A stretch of DNA of 64,000 nucleotides from Bacteroidota bacterium (GTDB taxonomy: Bacteria > Bacteroidota > Bacteroidia > NS11-12g > UBA9320), in assembly GCA_013359235.1 (NCBI GenBank), contig JABWCE010000002.1, positions 123,216-187,215 of the forward strand. Direction: 5' to 3'. The first letter of the stretch is position 1. The number at the start of each line of letters is the position of its first letter. Position numbers and translations under genes: made by a program. The notes beneath the pieces are model-generated. The model worked only from the letters and a program-made list of their open reading frames with translations. It was not told the DNA's origin and did not search any database. Positions 17,756-26,255 of this stretch are shown piece by piece.

Positions 17756-18412
17756 ATGTTTATACACAAAGAAGGTTTTGTTACAATTTTTATAACGGTA
17801 ATTTTTATAGTTGTAATAAATTTTTTAACCGACAGATTTGTTTCAACTATATGGATTAGAAATATAATTCTTTTATTTTCTTTAGCATTATTAATTATTG
17901 TTTTGCAGTTTTTTAGAAACCCTATGAGGAAAATTACCGAATGCCAAAATTGTATAATTGCCCCTGCCGATGGCAAAGTAGTTGTAATTGAAAATGTTTT
18001 TGAAAAAGAATATTTGAATTCAGAATGTATTCAAATATCAATTTTTATGTCACCATTTAATGTTCATGTAAACCGCAATCCTGTGAGTGGAGTTGTAAAA
18101 TATTTTAAATATCATCCCGGAAAATACCTTGTTGCATGGCATCCAAAATCAAGCGAATTGAACGAAAGAACTACTACTGTTATCGAAAATAAGCATGGTC
18201 ATAAAATACTTTTCAGACAAATAGCCGGGGCACTTGCAAGACGTATATGTTGGTATGTTAAAGAAGGCGATTCAGCTATACAAGGGCGAGAAATGGGATT
18301 TATTAAATTCGGGTCAAGAGTAGATGTTTTTCTGCCAAAAGAATATAAAATTAATGTAAAAATTGACGAAAAAACCATAGGAGGTAAAACTATTATTGCT
18401 AAATTGGATTAA
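17756..18412 (+). CDS. psd: phosphatidylserine decarboxylase (short family)
   Basis: Pyruvoyl-dependent membrane enzyme converting phosphatidylserine to phosphatidylethanolamine, the main Bacteroidota phospholipid. 218 residues, the short archaeal/Bacteroidota type. Two N-terminal membrane helices (about 6-28 and 33-52) are followed by FRNPMRKITECQNCIIAPADGKVV, the conserved FMSPFNVHVNRNPVSGVV stretch, RQIAGALARRICWYV, and FIKFGSRVDVFLP. The Ser of the GS pair in the last is where autocleavage creates the pyruvoyl group. It starts 9 bases after the glutamate dehydrogenase stop. The 3' end carries the predicted promoter of the next gene. No pssA is visible in the window. Confidence 0.93.
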   Translation: MFIHKEGFVTIFITVIFIVVINFLTDRFVSTIWIRNIILLFSLALLIIVLQFFRNPMRKITECQNCIIAPADGKVVVIENVFEKEYLNSECIQISIFMSPFNVHVNRNPVSGVVKYFKYHPGKYLVAWHPKSSELNERTTTVIENKHGHKILFRQIAGALARRICWYVKEGDSAIQGREMGFIKFGSRVDVFLPKEYKINVKIDEKTIGGKTIIAKLD

Positions 18413-18426
18413 ACTCTTTACCTTTG
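18396..18426 (+). promoter_or_regulatory. predicted promoter of the Cys/Lys-rich protein, inside the psd 3' end
   Basis: TTG at 18396-18398 and a perfect TACCTTTG at 18419-18426 are separated by 20 bases. The first element lies in the last codons of psd. This explains why a TTG at 18396 should not be taken as the start of the next gene: it is better read as the -33 element, with translation from ATG 18450. Confidence 0.55.
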
Positions 18427-18449
18427 AAATATTAAATAAAACAAAAAAA

Positions 18450-18731
18450 ATGAAAAAGATAGTATTAGTATTAGCACTTTCGATGGGTTGTATGTTTGTT
18501 TCTGATGTAGTTGCTACAGCTACCTACAAGCCTGAAACATCAACAGTTACTAATTGCGATGACGATAAAAAGACATCTTGCAAAAAGAAAAAACGCAAAA
18601 AGAAAAGCTGTTGCAAAAAAGAAAGCGATGAAGCAAATAAGCAAAATTGTACTAAGAAAACCTCTTGCTGCAAAAAGAAAACAACAGAAACAACTCCGGA
18701 AACAACACCAGAGGCAACTCCCAAAAACTAA
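18450..18731 (+). CDS. small secreted Cys/Lys-rich protein, function unknown
   Basis: 93-residue protein starting at ATG 18450 with a clear signal peptide (about 1-23: MKKIVLVLALSMGCMFVSD, then VVATA). The mature part of about 70 residues holds seven cysteines, three of them single and four in two CC pairs, set in lysine-rich stretches (CKKKKRKKKSCCKKE, NCTKKTSCCKKK), followed by a Thr/Pro/Glu tail (TTETTPETTPEATP). I do not recognise a family. The repeating SCxKK/CCKK pattern could bind metal or be disulfide-linked, and the charge could bind an anionic surface or nucleic acid; none of this is shown. It has its own predicted promoter and a strong terminator at 18753, so it is monocistronic. 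The low-complexity sequence is stop-free in other frames as well, but the signal peptide supports this one. Confidence 0.72.
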   Translation: MKKIVLVLALSMGCMFVSDVVATATYKPETSTVTNCDDDKKTSCKKKKRKKKSCCKKESDEANKQNCTKKTSCCKKKTTETTPETTPEATPKN

Positions 18732-18752
18732 GAAAAATTTTAAGATTTTATT

Positions 18753-18782
18753 AAACGGCAGAAATTTCTGCCGTTTTTTTTT
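18753..18782 (+). terminator. rho-independent terminator
   Basis: Perfect palindrome at 18753-18776 (arm AAACGGCAG, centre AAATTT, arm CTGCCGTTT), continuing into an uninterrupted T-run to 18782, 22 bases after the stop of the Cys/Lys-rich gene. The strongest terminator in the window. Confidence 0.85.
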
Positions 18783-18968
18783 ATCCCAAATTTTTACCAA
18801 ACCCTTACCCAAACATTTGTTTACAGTTCAAAGATTTTAAAACAAATAAAAATTAATTTGAAATCAGTAAACAAAATACGTCTAATAAAAAAAACACCTG
18901 TTTATTAAGCGTTTCAAATAAATAGTATTAATATCTAACCTTTGTAATGCTTTTTTAAAACAAATACA

Positions 18969-19436
18969 ATGGAAGAAACTCTGTCAGACAAAAAACTAAT
19001 TTATTCAAAACCAAAATCAGTATGTAAATGCTGTGGAATAGAGTTTATAGCTAACCGCAATGATGCAAAGTATTGCAGCAGTAGTTGCAGGTCGAGATAT
19101 TGGTTGGGCAAAAACAATCAGAAAATTATTACACTTACAGTACCTGCCGATGCTGATGAAAGATTTATTGAGTTGCTTAAAGCTCGTGTTGTTGAGTTAA
19201 AAAATTCGCTTGACAATAAACCTTTAGCATTTGAAACAGAAAATAAATTTGAAGAAACACCTATTCCAAAAGTTGAGAAAAAGTTTTTTGAAACACAAAA
19301 AGACACTTATGAATATCTTGGAAGCATAGGATATAATAACTCAAGACTCCCCCTTGTACTGAACGGAATTTTTTGCGATGTAGGACTTACCATAAAACGT
19401 ACCGAAGAAGGCTGGGAAACTGAAGTTAAATTATAA
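18969..19436 (+). CDS. small zinc-finger protein of unknown function
   Basis: 155-residue soluble protein. The N-terminus has a treble-clef-like zinc-binding motif: CKCCGIEFIANRNDAKYCSS followed by SCRSRYW, giving Cys pairs CxxC-type and CSSSC, about residues 18-46, close to the FCS/MYM-type fingers used for nucleic-acid or protein contact. The middle is charged and probably helical (ADERFIELLKARVVELKNSL). The C-terminal 50 residues (FETQKDTYEYLGSIGYNNSR and VGLTIKRTEEGWETEVKL) look like a small beta-containing domain I do not recognise. It is flanked by terminators on both sides (18753 and 19463) and is thus a single-gene unit. Function unknown; DNA or RNA binding is a guess. Confidence 0.78.
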   Translation: MEETLSDKKLIYSKPKSVCKCCGIEFIANRNDAKYCSSSCRSRYWLGKNNQKIITLTVPADADERFIELLKARVVELKNSLDNKPLAFETENKFEETPIPKVEKKFFETQKDTYEYLGSIGYNNSRLPLVLNGIFCDVGLTIKRTEEGWETEVKL

Positions 19437-19462
19437 ATCACTACTTACAATTTTATCTTATT

Positions 19463-19497
19463 AAAGCATAAGTTTTAAAATACTTATGCTTTTTTTT
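19463..19497 (+). terminator. rho-independent terminator
   Basis: Stem AAAGCATAAGT (19463-19473) pairs with ACTTATGCTTT (19482-19492) over an 8-base loop and runs into a T-stretch to 19497. It lies 27 bases after the zinc-finger gene and just before the promoter of the KAS III gene. Confidence 0.8.
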
Positions 19498-19513
19498 ATC
19501 ATTAAAATTATTG

Positions 19514-19521
19514 TAGGTTTG
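19514..19521 (+). promoter_or_regulatory. predicted -7 promoter element of the KAS III gene
   Basis: TAGGTTTG matches TAnnTTTG exactly, 23 bases before ATG 19545 and just after a terminator. No good TTG -33 element is seen at the expected distance, where there is only a T-run. Confidence 0.4.
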
Positions 19522-19544
19522 TTACCAACAACAAAAATAAAAAA

Positions 19545-20534
19545 ATGCCAAATTCATATATTTCAGGCTTAGGTCATTATGTGCCTCCAAAATGTGTTAC
19601 AAACAAAGATCTCGAAAAATTAATGGATACATCAGACGAGTGGATTGTAGAGAGAACGGGTATAAATACACGTCATTGGGTAGATATTGAAAATGAATCA
19701 ACATCTGGCATGGGAACAAAAGCATCGTTGATAGCTATTGAAAACGCCGGATTAAAAGTATCGGATATTGATTTTATTATATTTTGCACACTTTCTCCCG
19801 ATTATTTTTTTCCCGGAGGAGGGGTACTTGTGCAAGAACAACTTGGTGCAGGTACTATAGGAGCTTTAGATATTAGAAATCAATGTTCGGGATTTGTATA
19901 TGGTATAAGTGTTGCCGACCAATTTATAAAAACAGGAATGTATAAAAATATTCTTGTTATAGGTTCTGAAATTCAAAGTACAGGAATGGATATTACAACA
20001 AGAGGGCGAAATGTTTCTGTTATTTTTGGTGATGGAGCCGGTGCGGCTGTGGTAAGTGCAACTGATGAGCTCGGAAAAGGCATACTCTCTACACATTTGC
20101 ATAGCGAAGGAAAATTTGCTGAGGAACTTATGGCAAAAGACAGATGTTGTACCACACCTAAAGAAATGCCTTTTGCTGCAGAAAGTTTTTATCCTGTAAT
20201 GAATGGAAATAATGTTTTTAAACATGCTGTAACAAGGTTTCCCGAAGTAATAAACGAAGCATTGACCAAAAATGGATATCAGTCAAATGATATAAATTTA
20301 CTTATTCCACATCAGGCAAATTTGCGAATTTCGCAATTTATTCAACGTTCAATGAAATTGAGAGACGACCAAGTTTATAATAATATTATGAATTATGGAA
20401 ATACCACAGCAGCCTCAATACCAATTGCATTGAGCGAGGCATGGCAAAAAGGTTTGGTTAATAATGGCGATATTATTTGCCTTGCGGCTTTTGGAAGTGG
20501 ATTTACATGGGCAAGTGCTTTAATCAGATGGTAA
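19545..20534 (+). CDS. fabH: beta-ketoacyl-ACP synthase III
   Basis: Condenses an acyl-CoA starter with malonyl-ACP to begin fatty-acid chains. 329 residues, full length. Catalytic triad visible: C114 in IRNQCSGFVYG, H255 in LLIPHQANLRI and N285 in NYGNTTAASIP. Typical start YISGLGHYVPPKCVTNKDLE and the TSDEWIVERTGINTRHW stretch are present, as is GDGAGAAVVSATDE. The usual Bacteroidota context beside rpmF/yceD and accBC is absent; here it is flanked by terminators, a zinc-finger gene and pdxA. It may therefore be a paralogue with a specialised starter unit rather than the main FabH. The KAS III assignment is firm, the symbol less so. Confidence 0.88.
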   Translation: MPNSYISGLGHYVPPKCVTNKDLEKLMDTSDEWIVERTGINTRHWVDIENESTSGMGTKASLIAIENAGLKVSDIDFIIFCTLSPDYFFPGGGVLVQEQLGAGTIGALDIRNQCSGFVYGISVADQFIKTGMYKNILVIGSEIQSTGMDITTRGRNVSVIFGDGAGAAVVSATDELGKGILSTHLHSEGKFAEELMAKDRCCTTPKEMPFAAESFYPVMNGNNVFKHAVTRFPEVINEALTKNGYQSNDINLLIPHQANLRISQFIQRSMKLRDDQVYNNIMNYGNTTAASIPIALSEAWQKGLVNNGDIICLAAFGSGFTWASALIRW

Positions 20535-20581
20535 TTTTGTTTATATTTTAATTTTAAAAATAAGAACTTCGCTTTTAATTT

Positions 20582-21676
20582 ATGTCAAATAAAACAATAA
20601 TTGGAATAACATCAGGAGATATAAATGGTGTTGGGATGGATATAATTTTACGTACTTTTAGTTTTAACGAAATGTATGAAAAATTTACACCTGTACTTTA
20701 TGCTAATGTTCATGTATTCAAATTTTATAAAAACCTGTTAAATCTCGAAAACCAACCTTTTTATAAAATCATAAAAAATATAGATGAATGCGAAGAAAAT
20801 AAACTAAATCTGAAAATATGTTTTGAAGGTGAAATTAATATTACACCCGGGCAAGCCTCAGAGCAAGCAGGCTCATTCGCTTTTTCGTCATTAAAAAGTG
20901 CATTAAACGACTTAAAAGTACAAAAAATTGATGTTTTATGTACATCTCCGATTGATAAGCAAACTATCAAAAACAATGAATTTAATTTTAATGGTCATAC
21001 AGGCTACATTGCAAATGAGTTTAATATTAAAAATTACTTAATGATGCTTGTATCGGATACCTTAAAAGTGGGATTAGTTACAGAACATATACCTATAAAA
21101 GACGTTTCGTCAATACTATCTAAAGAATTGATAATTGAAAAAATTGAAGTGATGAATAAAAGCTTGAAAGAAGATTTTGGTATTACAATTCCCAAAATTG
21201 CAGTTTTAGGATTAAATCCACACTCTGGCGATAAAGGTATAATTGGTAAAGAAGAAATTGAAATAATCAATCCGGCTGTTATAGCTGCAAGAGATAAAGG
21301 ATTTGAGGTGTGGGGTTCATACTCTGCCGATGGTTTTTTTGGTAATAATAGTTTCTTGCAGTTTGATGCAGTACTTGCAATGTATCACGATCAAGGTTTA
21401 ATACCATTTAAATACATTTCTTTTGAAGAAGGAGTTAACTATACTGCAGGTTTACCTGTAATAAGAACCTCGCCCGATCATGGTACTGCCTATAACATAG
21501 CTGGCAAAGGCACAGCAAGTATTTCTTCGTTTACAAGTGCATTGTATATGGCTGATAAAATTCATAGACAAAGACTTGAAAATATTGAATTAAACAATAA
21601 TCCACTCAGTTTTTCAAAATTTAAAAGAGAAAAATTCAGTATTGGTGTACCAAATATTCCACGAAGAGAATTATAA
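20582..21676 (+). CDS. pdxA: 4-hydroxythreonine-4-phosphate dehydrogenase
   Basis: NAD-dependent oxidation and decarboxylation of 4-phosphohydroxy-L-threonine in the DXP-dependent vitamin B6 pathway, cytoplasmic, metal-dependent. 364 residues, within the Bacteroidota range and longer than the enterobacterial enzyme. The three metal-binding histidines are visible in FNGHTGYIANEF, LAMYHDQGLIPFKY and RTSPDHGTAYNIAGKGTAS. The N-terminus GITSGDINGVGMDIILRTF matches the family (GDPaGIGpE-like, with G-D-I-N-G-V-G here). It starts 47 bases after the KAS III stop on the same strand and could be co-transcribed. pdxJ is not in the window. Confidence 0.95.
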   Translation: MSNKTIIGITSGDINGVGMDIILRTFSFNEMYEKFTPVLYANVHVFKFYKNLLNLENQPFYKIIKNIDECEENKLNLKICFEGEINITPGQASEQAGSFAFSSLKSALNDLKVQKIDVLCTSPIDKQTIKNNEFNFNGHTGYIANEFNIKNYLMMLVSDTLKVGLVTEHIPIKDVSSILSKELIIEKIEVMNKSLKEDFGITIPKIAVLGLNPHSGDKGIIGKEEIEIINPAVIAARDKGFEVWGSYSADGFFGNNSFLQFDAVLAMYHDQGLIPFKYISFEEGVNYTAGLPVIRTSPDHGTAYNIAGKGTASISSFTSALYMADKIHRQRLENIELNNNPLSFSKFKREKFSIGVPNIPRREL

Positions 21677-21722
21677 GTGGAAAATAACTAATTAAAGAGA
21701 ATTTTAAGACAATTGATTTATT

Positions 21723-21730
21723 TATCTTTG
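21723..21730 (+). promoter_or_regulatory. predicted -7 element for the sensor-kinase operon
   Basis: TATCTTTG matches TAnnTTTG exactly, 22 bases before the TTG start at 21753. No clear -33 TTG is seen at 19-21 bases upstream. Confidence 0.4.
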
Positions 21731-21752
21731 TCTTAGCAAACAGTTAAAAAAA

Positions 21753-24308
21753 TTGACAAATTTTTTTTCAAATTTTGATTTACACAGATGGGATTTGATA
21801 TTGTTAACAACAATACCTGTTTTGATAAATCTTGGGATTTTTTTATATGTTTTAATAAAACTGCGATCTTCAAGAGTAAATTATACATTTTCGGTTTTTG
21901 TGCTTATTGAAGCAGCATGGCAGTTGGCTACAGGGGCTTTACATTTGTGTAAAAATAAAAATATTGCTTTTGAATTTTATATTGTTTCAAGCATCATATC
22001 AATATTAATAGTTCCTTTCGGTATTTATCTTTTATTGTTTATTTCGGGGTGGATTAGAAAAATTTCGGAATATTTAATACTATTTTCATTAATAATTCCA
22101 AATCTGATATGTATTATTATCATTAGTTTAAGATTAGATACTTATACAATTTTACCATCAAAACAATGGAATTGGTTGATAAACCCTGAACCTACTTTGT
22201 TTACTTCAATTATCTATTTTGGGATAACGTTTAACTCAATTGTTTTATTGGTACTTTTTTGGAGTTATTATTTTTCAACATCTTCAAAGCAAAAGCAAAT
22301 ACAAGCTCTGATTCTTGCTATCGGCTATACAGTTACTTTTTTGATAAGTATCATTTGTGAAGTGATATTGCCATTTATTTTTAATAGAAATGATATACCC
22401 TTAGCTTCAACCACAACAACTATATTTTCACTATTTGCACTTTTGGCTATTGTAAAATACAAAATGCTAGATTATTCGCCACGTCACAAATGGGATATAA
22501 TTGTTAATAAAATGAATGAAAGCATCCTTATTGTTGACAATGACGACCGAATAATGTATGTAAACCCCAAAATGTGTGAAGAGTTTGAATACGAGTCTGA
22601 TGAACTCATAGGAAAAATAGCTTATGAGATGTTTTATAAAAATGAAAATGATAAAGAGGTAATAAAAAGAATAAATATTGAAAGACAGCAAGGTAAATCA
22701 AGTAGATACGAAACTTGCCTTTTTACCAAAACCGGAAAGCCTAAATGGGTAATAATAAACGGTTCGCCTTATTTAAACAAACGAGGTAAAACAATTGGTT
22801 CTATTGCTATAATTACTAATATTGACCCAATAAAAAATGCAAGTTTTGAAATAGAAAAAGAAAAAAACAAGTTTGAAGCATTAATAAATAACTTACCCGG
22901 TACATTTTATTTTTTTGATGAAACAGGCAAATTTCTATTATGGAACAAAACATTTGAATCTGCATCAGGATATTCATTTAATGAAATTAAAACAATGCAC
23001 CCTCTCGATTTTTTTGATGAAAATGAAAGTAAAAAAATTAAACATTCAATAGATAAGGTGTTTGAAACAGGATACGACGAAATTGAAGCTAGTTTTTTGA
23101 AAAAAGATAAATCAAAAATGCCATGTATCTTCACAGGTTTCAGGTATGAATACGAAGGAAAACCATGTTTGTTAGGAATGGGTATTGACATTTCTTTCCA
23201 AAAAGAAACCGAAACAAAACTTAAAGTAAAAGAAGAGTATTACAAAGCACTTGTTGAACAAGCTCCCGATGCTATTATAATAAGTGACAATAATTTAAAT
23301 ATTTTAGATATAAATTCATTTGGTTGTGAGTTGCTGGGATATTCAAAAAGAGAATTATTATCAATGAAAGTAACACAAATTATTAGCGAGAGCAATATTT
23401 TAGAACATCCAATTGATTTAACTATTATTAAAAAAAACAAACTTACAATAGTTGAAAGAATACTTAAAGCAAAAGATGGAAAACAAATAACAGCCGAAGT
23501 GCGTGTTAGGCAATTGTCTGACGGGAAATATCAAACTTTTTTATCAGATATTACAGATAGGAAAAAACATATTGAAGAATTAAACAAACTTAATTTTGAA
23601 CTTATACAAAAAACCGAAATCCTTAAAAATTCTAATGCAGAACTTGAACAATTTGCATATATAGCCTCACATGATATGCAAGAACCACTTAGAATGGTAA
23701 GCAGTTTTTTAAAATTGCTTGAAAACAAATACAAAAATTTATTTGACGAAAAAGCTACAGAATATATAAAACATGCTATTGATGGGTCAAACAGAATGAA
23801 ACAGGTAATTTACGACCTGCTTCAATACTCAAAAGCAGGTAAAAATTTAAAAAACATGGAAATTGTAAACCTTAACGAAATAATTAATGAAATACTTAAA
23901 ATTGAGAAAACAGAAATAATTAACAAACAAGCACAAGTAATTTTTGAAAAACTACCTAATATTTATGCAAGAAAAACATCTATTCAACAAGTTTTTCAAA
24001 ATCTAATAGCAAATGCGCTCAAGTATTCTGCCGATAGTAGAAAACCAATTATTAAAATTTCGGCATCCGAAACAGAAACTTTTTGGCAATTTTGTGTAAG
24101 CGATAATGGTATTGGAATAGAAGAAAAGTATTTTGATAAAATATTTGTGATTTTTCAAAGAGTTGCACCTAAAAGCGAAGATACAGGCTCGGGTATTGGA
24201 TTATCAATTTGTAAAAAAATTGTAGAATTGCATAATGGCAAAATATGGGTTGAATCAATAATAGGTGAAGGGACTTCATTTTATTTTACAATCAGTAAAG
24301 CATTGTAG
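21753..24308 (+). CDS. 7TM/PAS sensor histidine kinase
   Basis: Membrane histidine kinase, 851 residues, heading a four-gene signalling operon. The first 230 residues form about seven membrane helices like the histidine-kinase N-terminal 7TM region. Three PAS domains follow (about 245-355, 370-485 and 490-605; for example NESILIVDNDDRIMYVNPK, APDAIIISDNNLNILDIN). The kinase core is Cph1-like: IASHDMQEPLRMVSSF with H640, QNLIANALKYS with N754, DNGIGIEEKYFDKIF at about 784, and GSGIGLSICKKIVELHNGKI. All catalytic boxes are intact. The start is TTG at 21753, supported by the immediate 7TM region and by the promoter 22 bases upstream. The next gene follows 46 bases after the stop. The signal sensed is unknown. 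Confidence 0.93.
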   Translation: MTNFFSNFDLHRWDLILLTTIPVLINLGIFLYVLIKLRSSRVNYTFSVFVLIEAAWQLATGALHLCKNKNIAFEFYIVSSIISILIVPFGIYLLLFISGWIRKISEYLILFSLIIPNLICIIIISLRLDTYTILPSKQWNWLINPEPTLFTSIIYFGITFNSIVLLVLFWSYYFSTSSKQKQIQALILAIGYTVTFLISIICEVILPFIFNRNDIPLASTTTTIFSLFALLAIVKYKMLDYSPRHKWDIIVNKMNESILIVDNDDRIMYVNPKMCEEFEYESDELIGKIAYEMFYKNENDKEVIKRINIERQQGKSSRYETCLFTKTGKPKWVIINGSPYLNKRGKTIGSIAIITNIDPIKNASFEIEKEKNKFEALINNLPGTFYFFDETGKFLLWNKTFESASGYSFNEIKTMHPLDFFDENESKKIKHSIDKVFETGYDEIEASFLKKDKSKMPCIFTGFRYEYEGKPCLLGMGIDISFQKETETKLKVKEEYYKALVEQAPDAIIISDNNLNILDINSFGCELLGYSKRELLSMKVTQIISESNILEHPIDLTIIKKNKLTIVERILKAKDGKQITAEVRVRQLSDGKYQTFLSDITDRKKHIEELNKLNFELIQKTEILKNSNAELEQFAYIASHDMQEPLRMVSSFLKLLENKYKNLFDEKATEYIKHAIDGSNRMKQVIYDLLQYSKAGKNLKNMEIVNLNEIINEILKIEKTEIINKQAQVIFEKLPNIYARKTSIQQVFQNLIANALKYSADSRKPIIKISASETETFWQFCVSDNGIGIEEKYFDKIFVIFQRVAPKSEDTGSGIGLSICKKIVELHNGKIWVESIIGEGTSFYFTISKAL

Positions 24309-24354
24309 ATATAATGAATATTTGATTAAAAAAAAATGTTTAATATTGAAAAAA

Positions 24355-26250
24355 ATGTTAAATCAACAAAATAGAAATTTAAAAATTTTATTAATTGAAG
24401 ATAATTCGGGCGATCAGATATTGATTAAAGAATATTTTGATGAAGCAAAGTTTGATTGCAATCTAATTTGTGTTGATTCATTAAAAAGTGCATTAATTAA
24501 AATAAATTCTGATGAAAAATTTGATATAATACTATTAGACCTTTCATTGCCCGATGCCAATGGAAAAGAATTGATAAGCAAAATTGTTGATATTGCTGGA
24601 GCTATTCCTGTAATTGTACTCACAGGATATCTCGATAAAGACTTTGGAGCACAAACAATTTCTATGGGTGTTTCAGATTATTTACTTAAAGACGAACTTG
24701 ACCCAAGCCGTTTAGTTAAAAGTATTTCATACAGTATTGAAAGAAAAAAAATAAAAATACTTTTACAAGAATCGGAAGAAAAATACAGGCAAATTTTTAA
24801 TTATAGTCCTACACCAATGTGGGTTTACGATGCAAAAAGCCTAAAATTTTTAAATGTAAACAAAGCAGCAATTGAACAATTTGGATACAGTTTTGAAGAG
24901 TTTTTGACAATGAGCATTTCCGATCTCAGAACAAAAGATGATTTGAAATCGTTGGAAGAAATTAAAAAATTGAATAAAACCAATACTGAGTCGTATTTAA
25001 TTTATAATGAATTAGTAAAGAAAAACGGCAATAAAATAAAAGCAGAAATAAATAGTGTAGAAATTATTTATGAAAACAAAAAAGCAAGGCTTGTATTGTG
25101 CAATGATATAACTCAAAAAGAACTTAACGAAAAAATTCTTGAGCTCGAAAACAAAATATTCGAAATGAACGCAAACCCAACAATTTCGTTCAGTAAAGTT
25201 CTTGAAAAATTAGTTTCAAATTTTGAAACATTAATTCCTGATACGTTTTGCACAATTCTAAAAATAGAGAAAGACAATACTATTAAATCATTATTAAGGG
25301 GAAACTCAATTCCTAAAGAATTCTTAGAATTAATAGAAGGAAAAACCGTTGATATGATTGAATACCCTTGCAATCTTGCTATTGCACAATCTGAAACAGT
25401 AATAGTTGAAGATTTTGAAAACAATAAACGATGGAATCATCTTATCGAAGTTGCTTCAAAATTTAAAATAAAAGGTTGTGTTGCTACACCTATCAAAAGT
25501 AGTTGGGGAAAAATTCTTGGTAGTTTTATTTTGTATTATTATAAAAAAAGCAAACCCGAAAGTTATGAAATTGCTCTAATAGAAAGAGTTGCCGGATTTT
25601 TAGGAATAATTTTAGAAAATCATTTTAATCTCAATGAAATAACACTTACAAACCACAAATACGAAATACTTGCCAAAGCCACAAGCGATACAATATGGGA
25701 TTGGGATATATTAAATGATACAATGAAGTATAATAATGGGATTTTTCAAATGTTTGGCTATATTGCTAATGAAGTAACTGATATGACAAACTGGTGGAAA
25801 GGAAAAATTCATCCCGAAGATTTGGAAAATGTAAGTAATCACTTAAACATTCTTTTTAAACAAAAAACAGAACATTTACAGCTTGAATATCGCTTTTTGT
25901 GTGCAGATGGAAAATATAAATACATTTTAGACAGAGCCTTTGCCATTTATGATAAAGCCGGAAATCCTATTAGAATGATTGGTGCCATGCAGGATATTTC
26001 TGAGCAAATAAAGAATATTGAAGCAATTAAGCAGCAAAACCTTAAACTAAGAGAAATTGCATGGACACAATCGCATATTGTACGAGCACCACTTTCGCGT
26101 ATTATGGGCTTGGTAGATTTGATAAACCATTATAGCCAAGATGGAATGAATTTGAAAGATATACTTAAAAACATTTCGTTATCTGCCGAAGAACTTGATA
26201 ATATTATTAGAGATATAGTTAATAAAACAGAGCAAATAAATATCAAATAA
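24355..26250 (+). CDS. REC-PAS-GAF-PAS protein ending in a phospho-acceptor helix, no ATPase domain
   Basis: 631-residue soluble signalling protein starting at ATG 24355. The upstream extension to 24265 would overlap the kinase gene and adds a Lys/Cys-rich stretch without homology. Order: receiver domain (about 9-125, D62 in IILLDLSLPDANG, T in VIVLTGYLDKD, K in YLLKDEL), PAS (about 140-255), GAF (about 285-430), PAS (about 445-560, WDWDILNDTMKYNNGIFQMFGY), then a terminal helical pair with QSHIVRAPLSRIMGLVDLIN. The latter matches the H-box of HisKA domains (SHxxRxPL), but the protein ends about 50 residues later at NKTEQINIK, so there is no HATPase domain. It therefore cannot autophosphorylate and probably relays or receives phosphate from the neighbouring kinase (inference). 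It is 5 bases from the next regulator gene. Confidence 0.85.
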   Translation: MLNQQNRNLKILLIEDNSGDQILIKEYFDEAKFDCNLICVDSLKSALIKINSDEKFDIILLDLSLPDANGKELISKIVDIAGAIPVIVLTGYLDKDFGAQTISMGVSDYLLKDELDPSRLVKSISYSIERKKIKILLQESEEKYRQIFNYSPTPMWVYDAKSLKFLNVNKAAIEQFGYSFEEFLTMSISDLRTKDDLKSLEEIKKLNKTNTESYLIYNELVKKNGNKIKAEINSVEIIYENKKARLVLCNDITQKELNEKILELENKIFEMNANPTISFSKVLEKLVSNFETLIPDTFCTILKIEKDNTIKSLLRGNSIPKEFLELIEGKTVDMIEYPCNLAIAQSETVIVEDFENNKRWNHLIEVASKFKIKGCVATPIKSSWGKILGSFILYYYKKSKPESYEIALIERVAGFLGIILENHFNLNEITLTNHKYEILAKATSDTIWDWDILNDTMKYNNGIFQMFGYIANEVTDMTNWWKGKIHPEDLENVSNHLNILFKQKTEHLQLEYRFLCADGKYKYILDRAFAIYDKAGNPIRMIGAMQDISEQIKNIEAIKQQNLKLREIAWTQSHIVRAPLSRIMGLVDLINHYSQDGMNLKDILKNISLSAEELDNIIRDIVNKTEQINIK

Positions 26251-26255
26251 ATTTT

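Noticed and set aside
18396..18449. Start of the Cys/Lys-rich protein at TTG 18396
   Set aside because: It lies in the psd coding end and is better explained as the -33 element of a promoter whose -7 box is at 18419. ATG 18450 gives a complete signal peptide directly.
18511..18840. Overlapping open frames on both strands across the Cys/Lys-rich gene
   Set aside because: The low-complexity AAG/TGC sequence lacks stops in several frames. Only the 18450 frame has a signal peptide, a promoter and a terminator in the right places.
24265..24354. N-terminal extension of the REC-PAS protein from ATG 24265
   Set aside because: It would overlap the kinase gene by 44 bases and adds 30 residues without homology before the receiver domain. 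ATG 24355 starts just before the conserved receiver strand.
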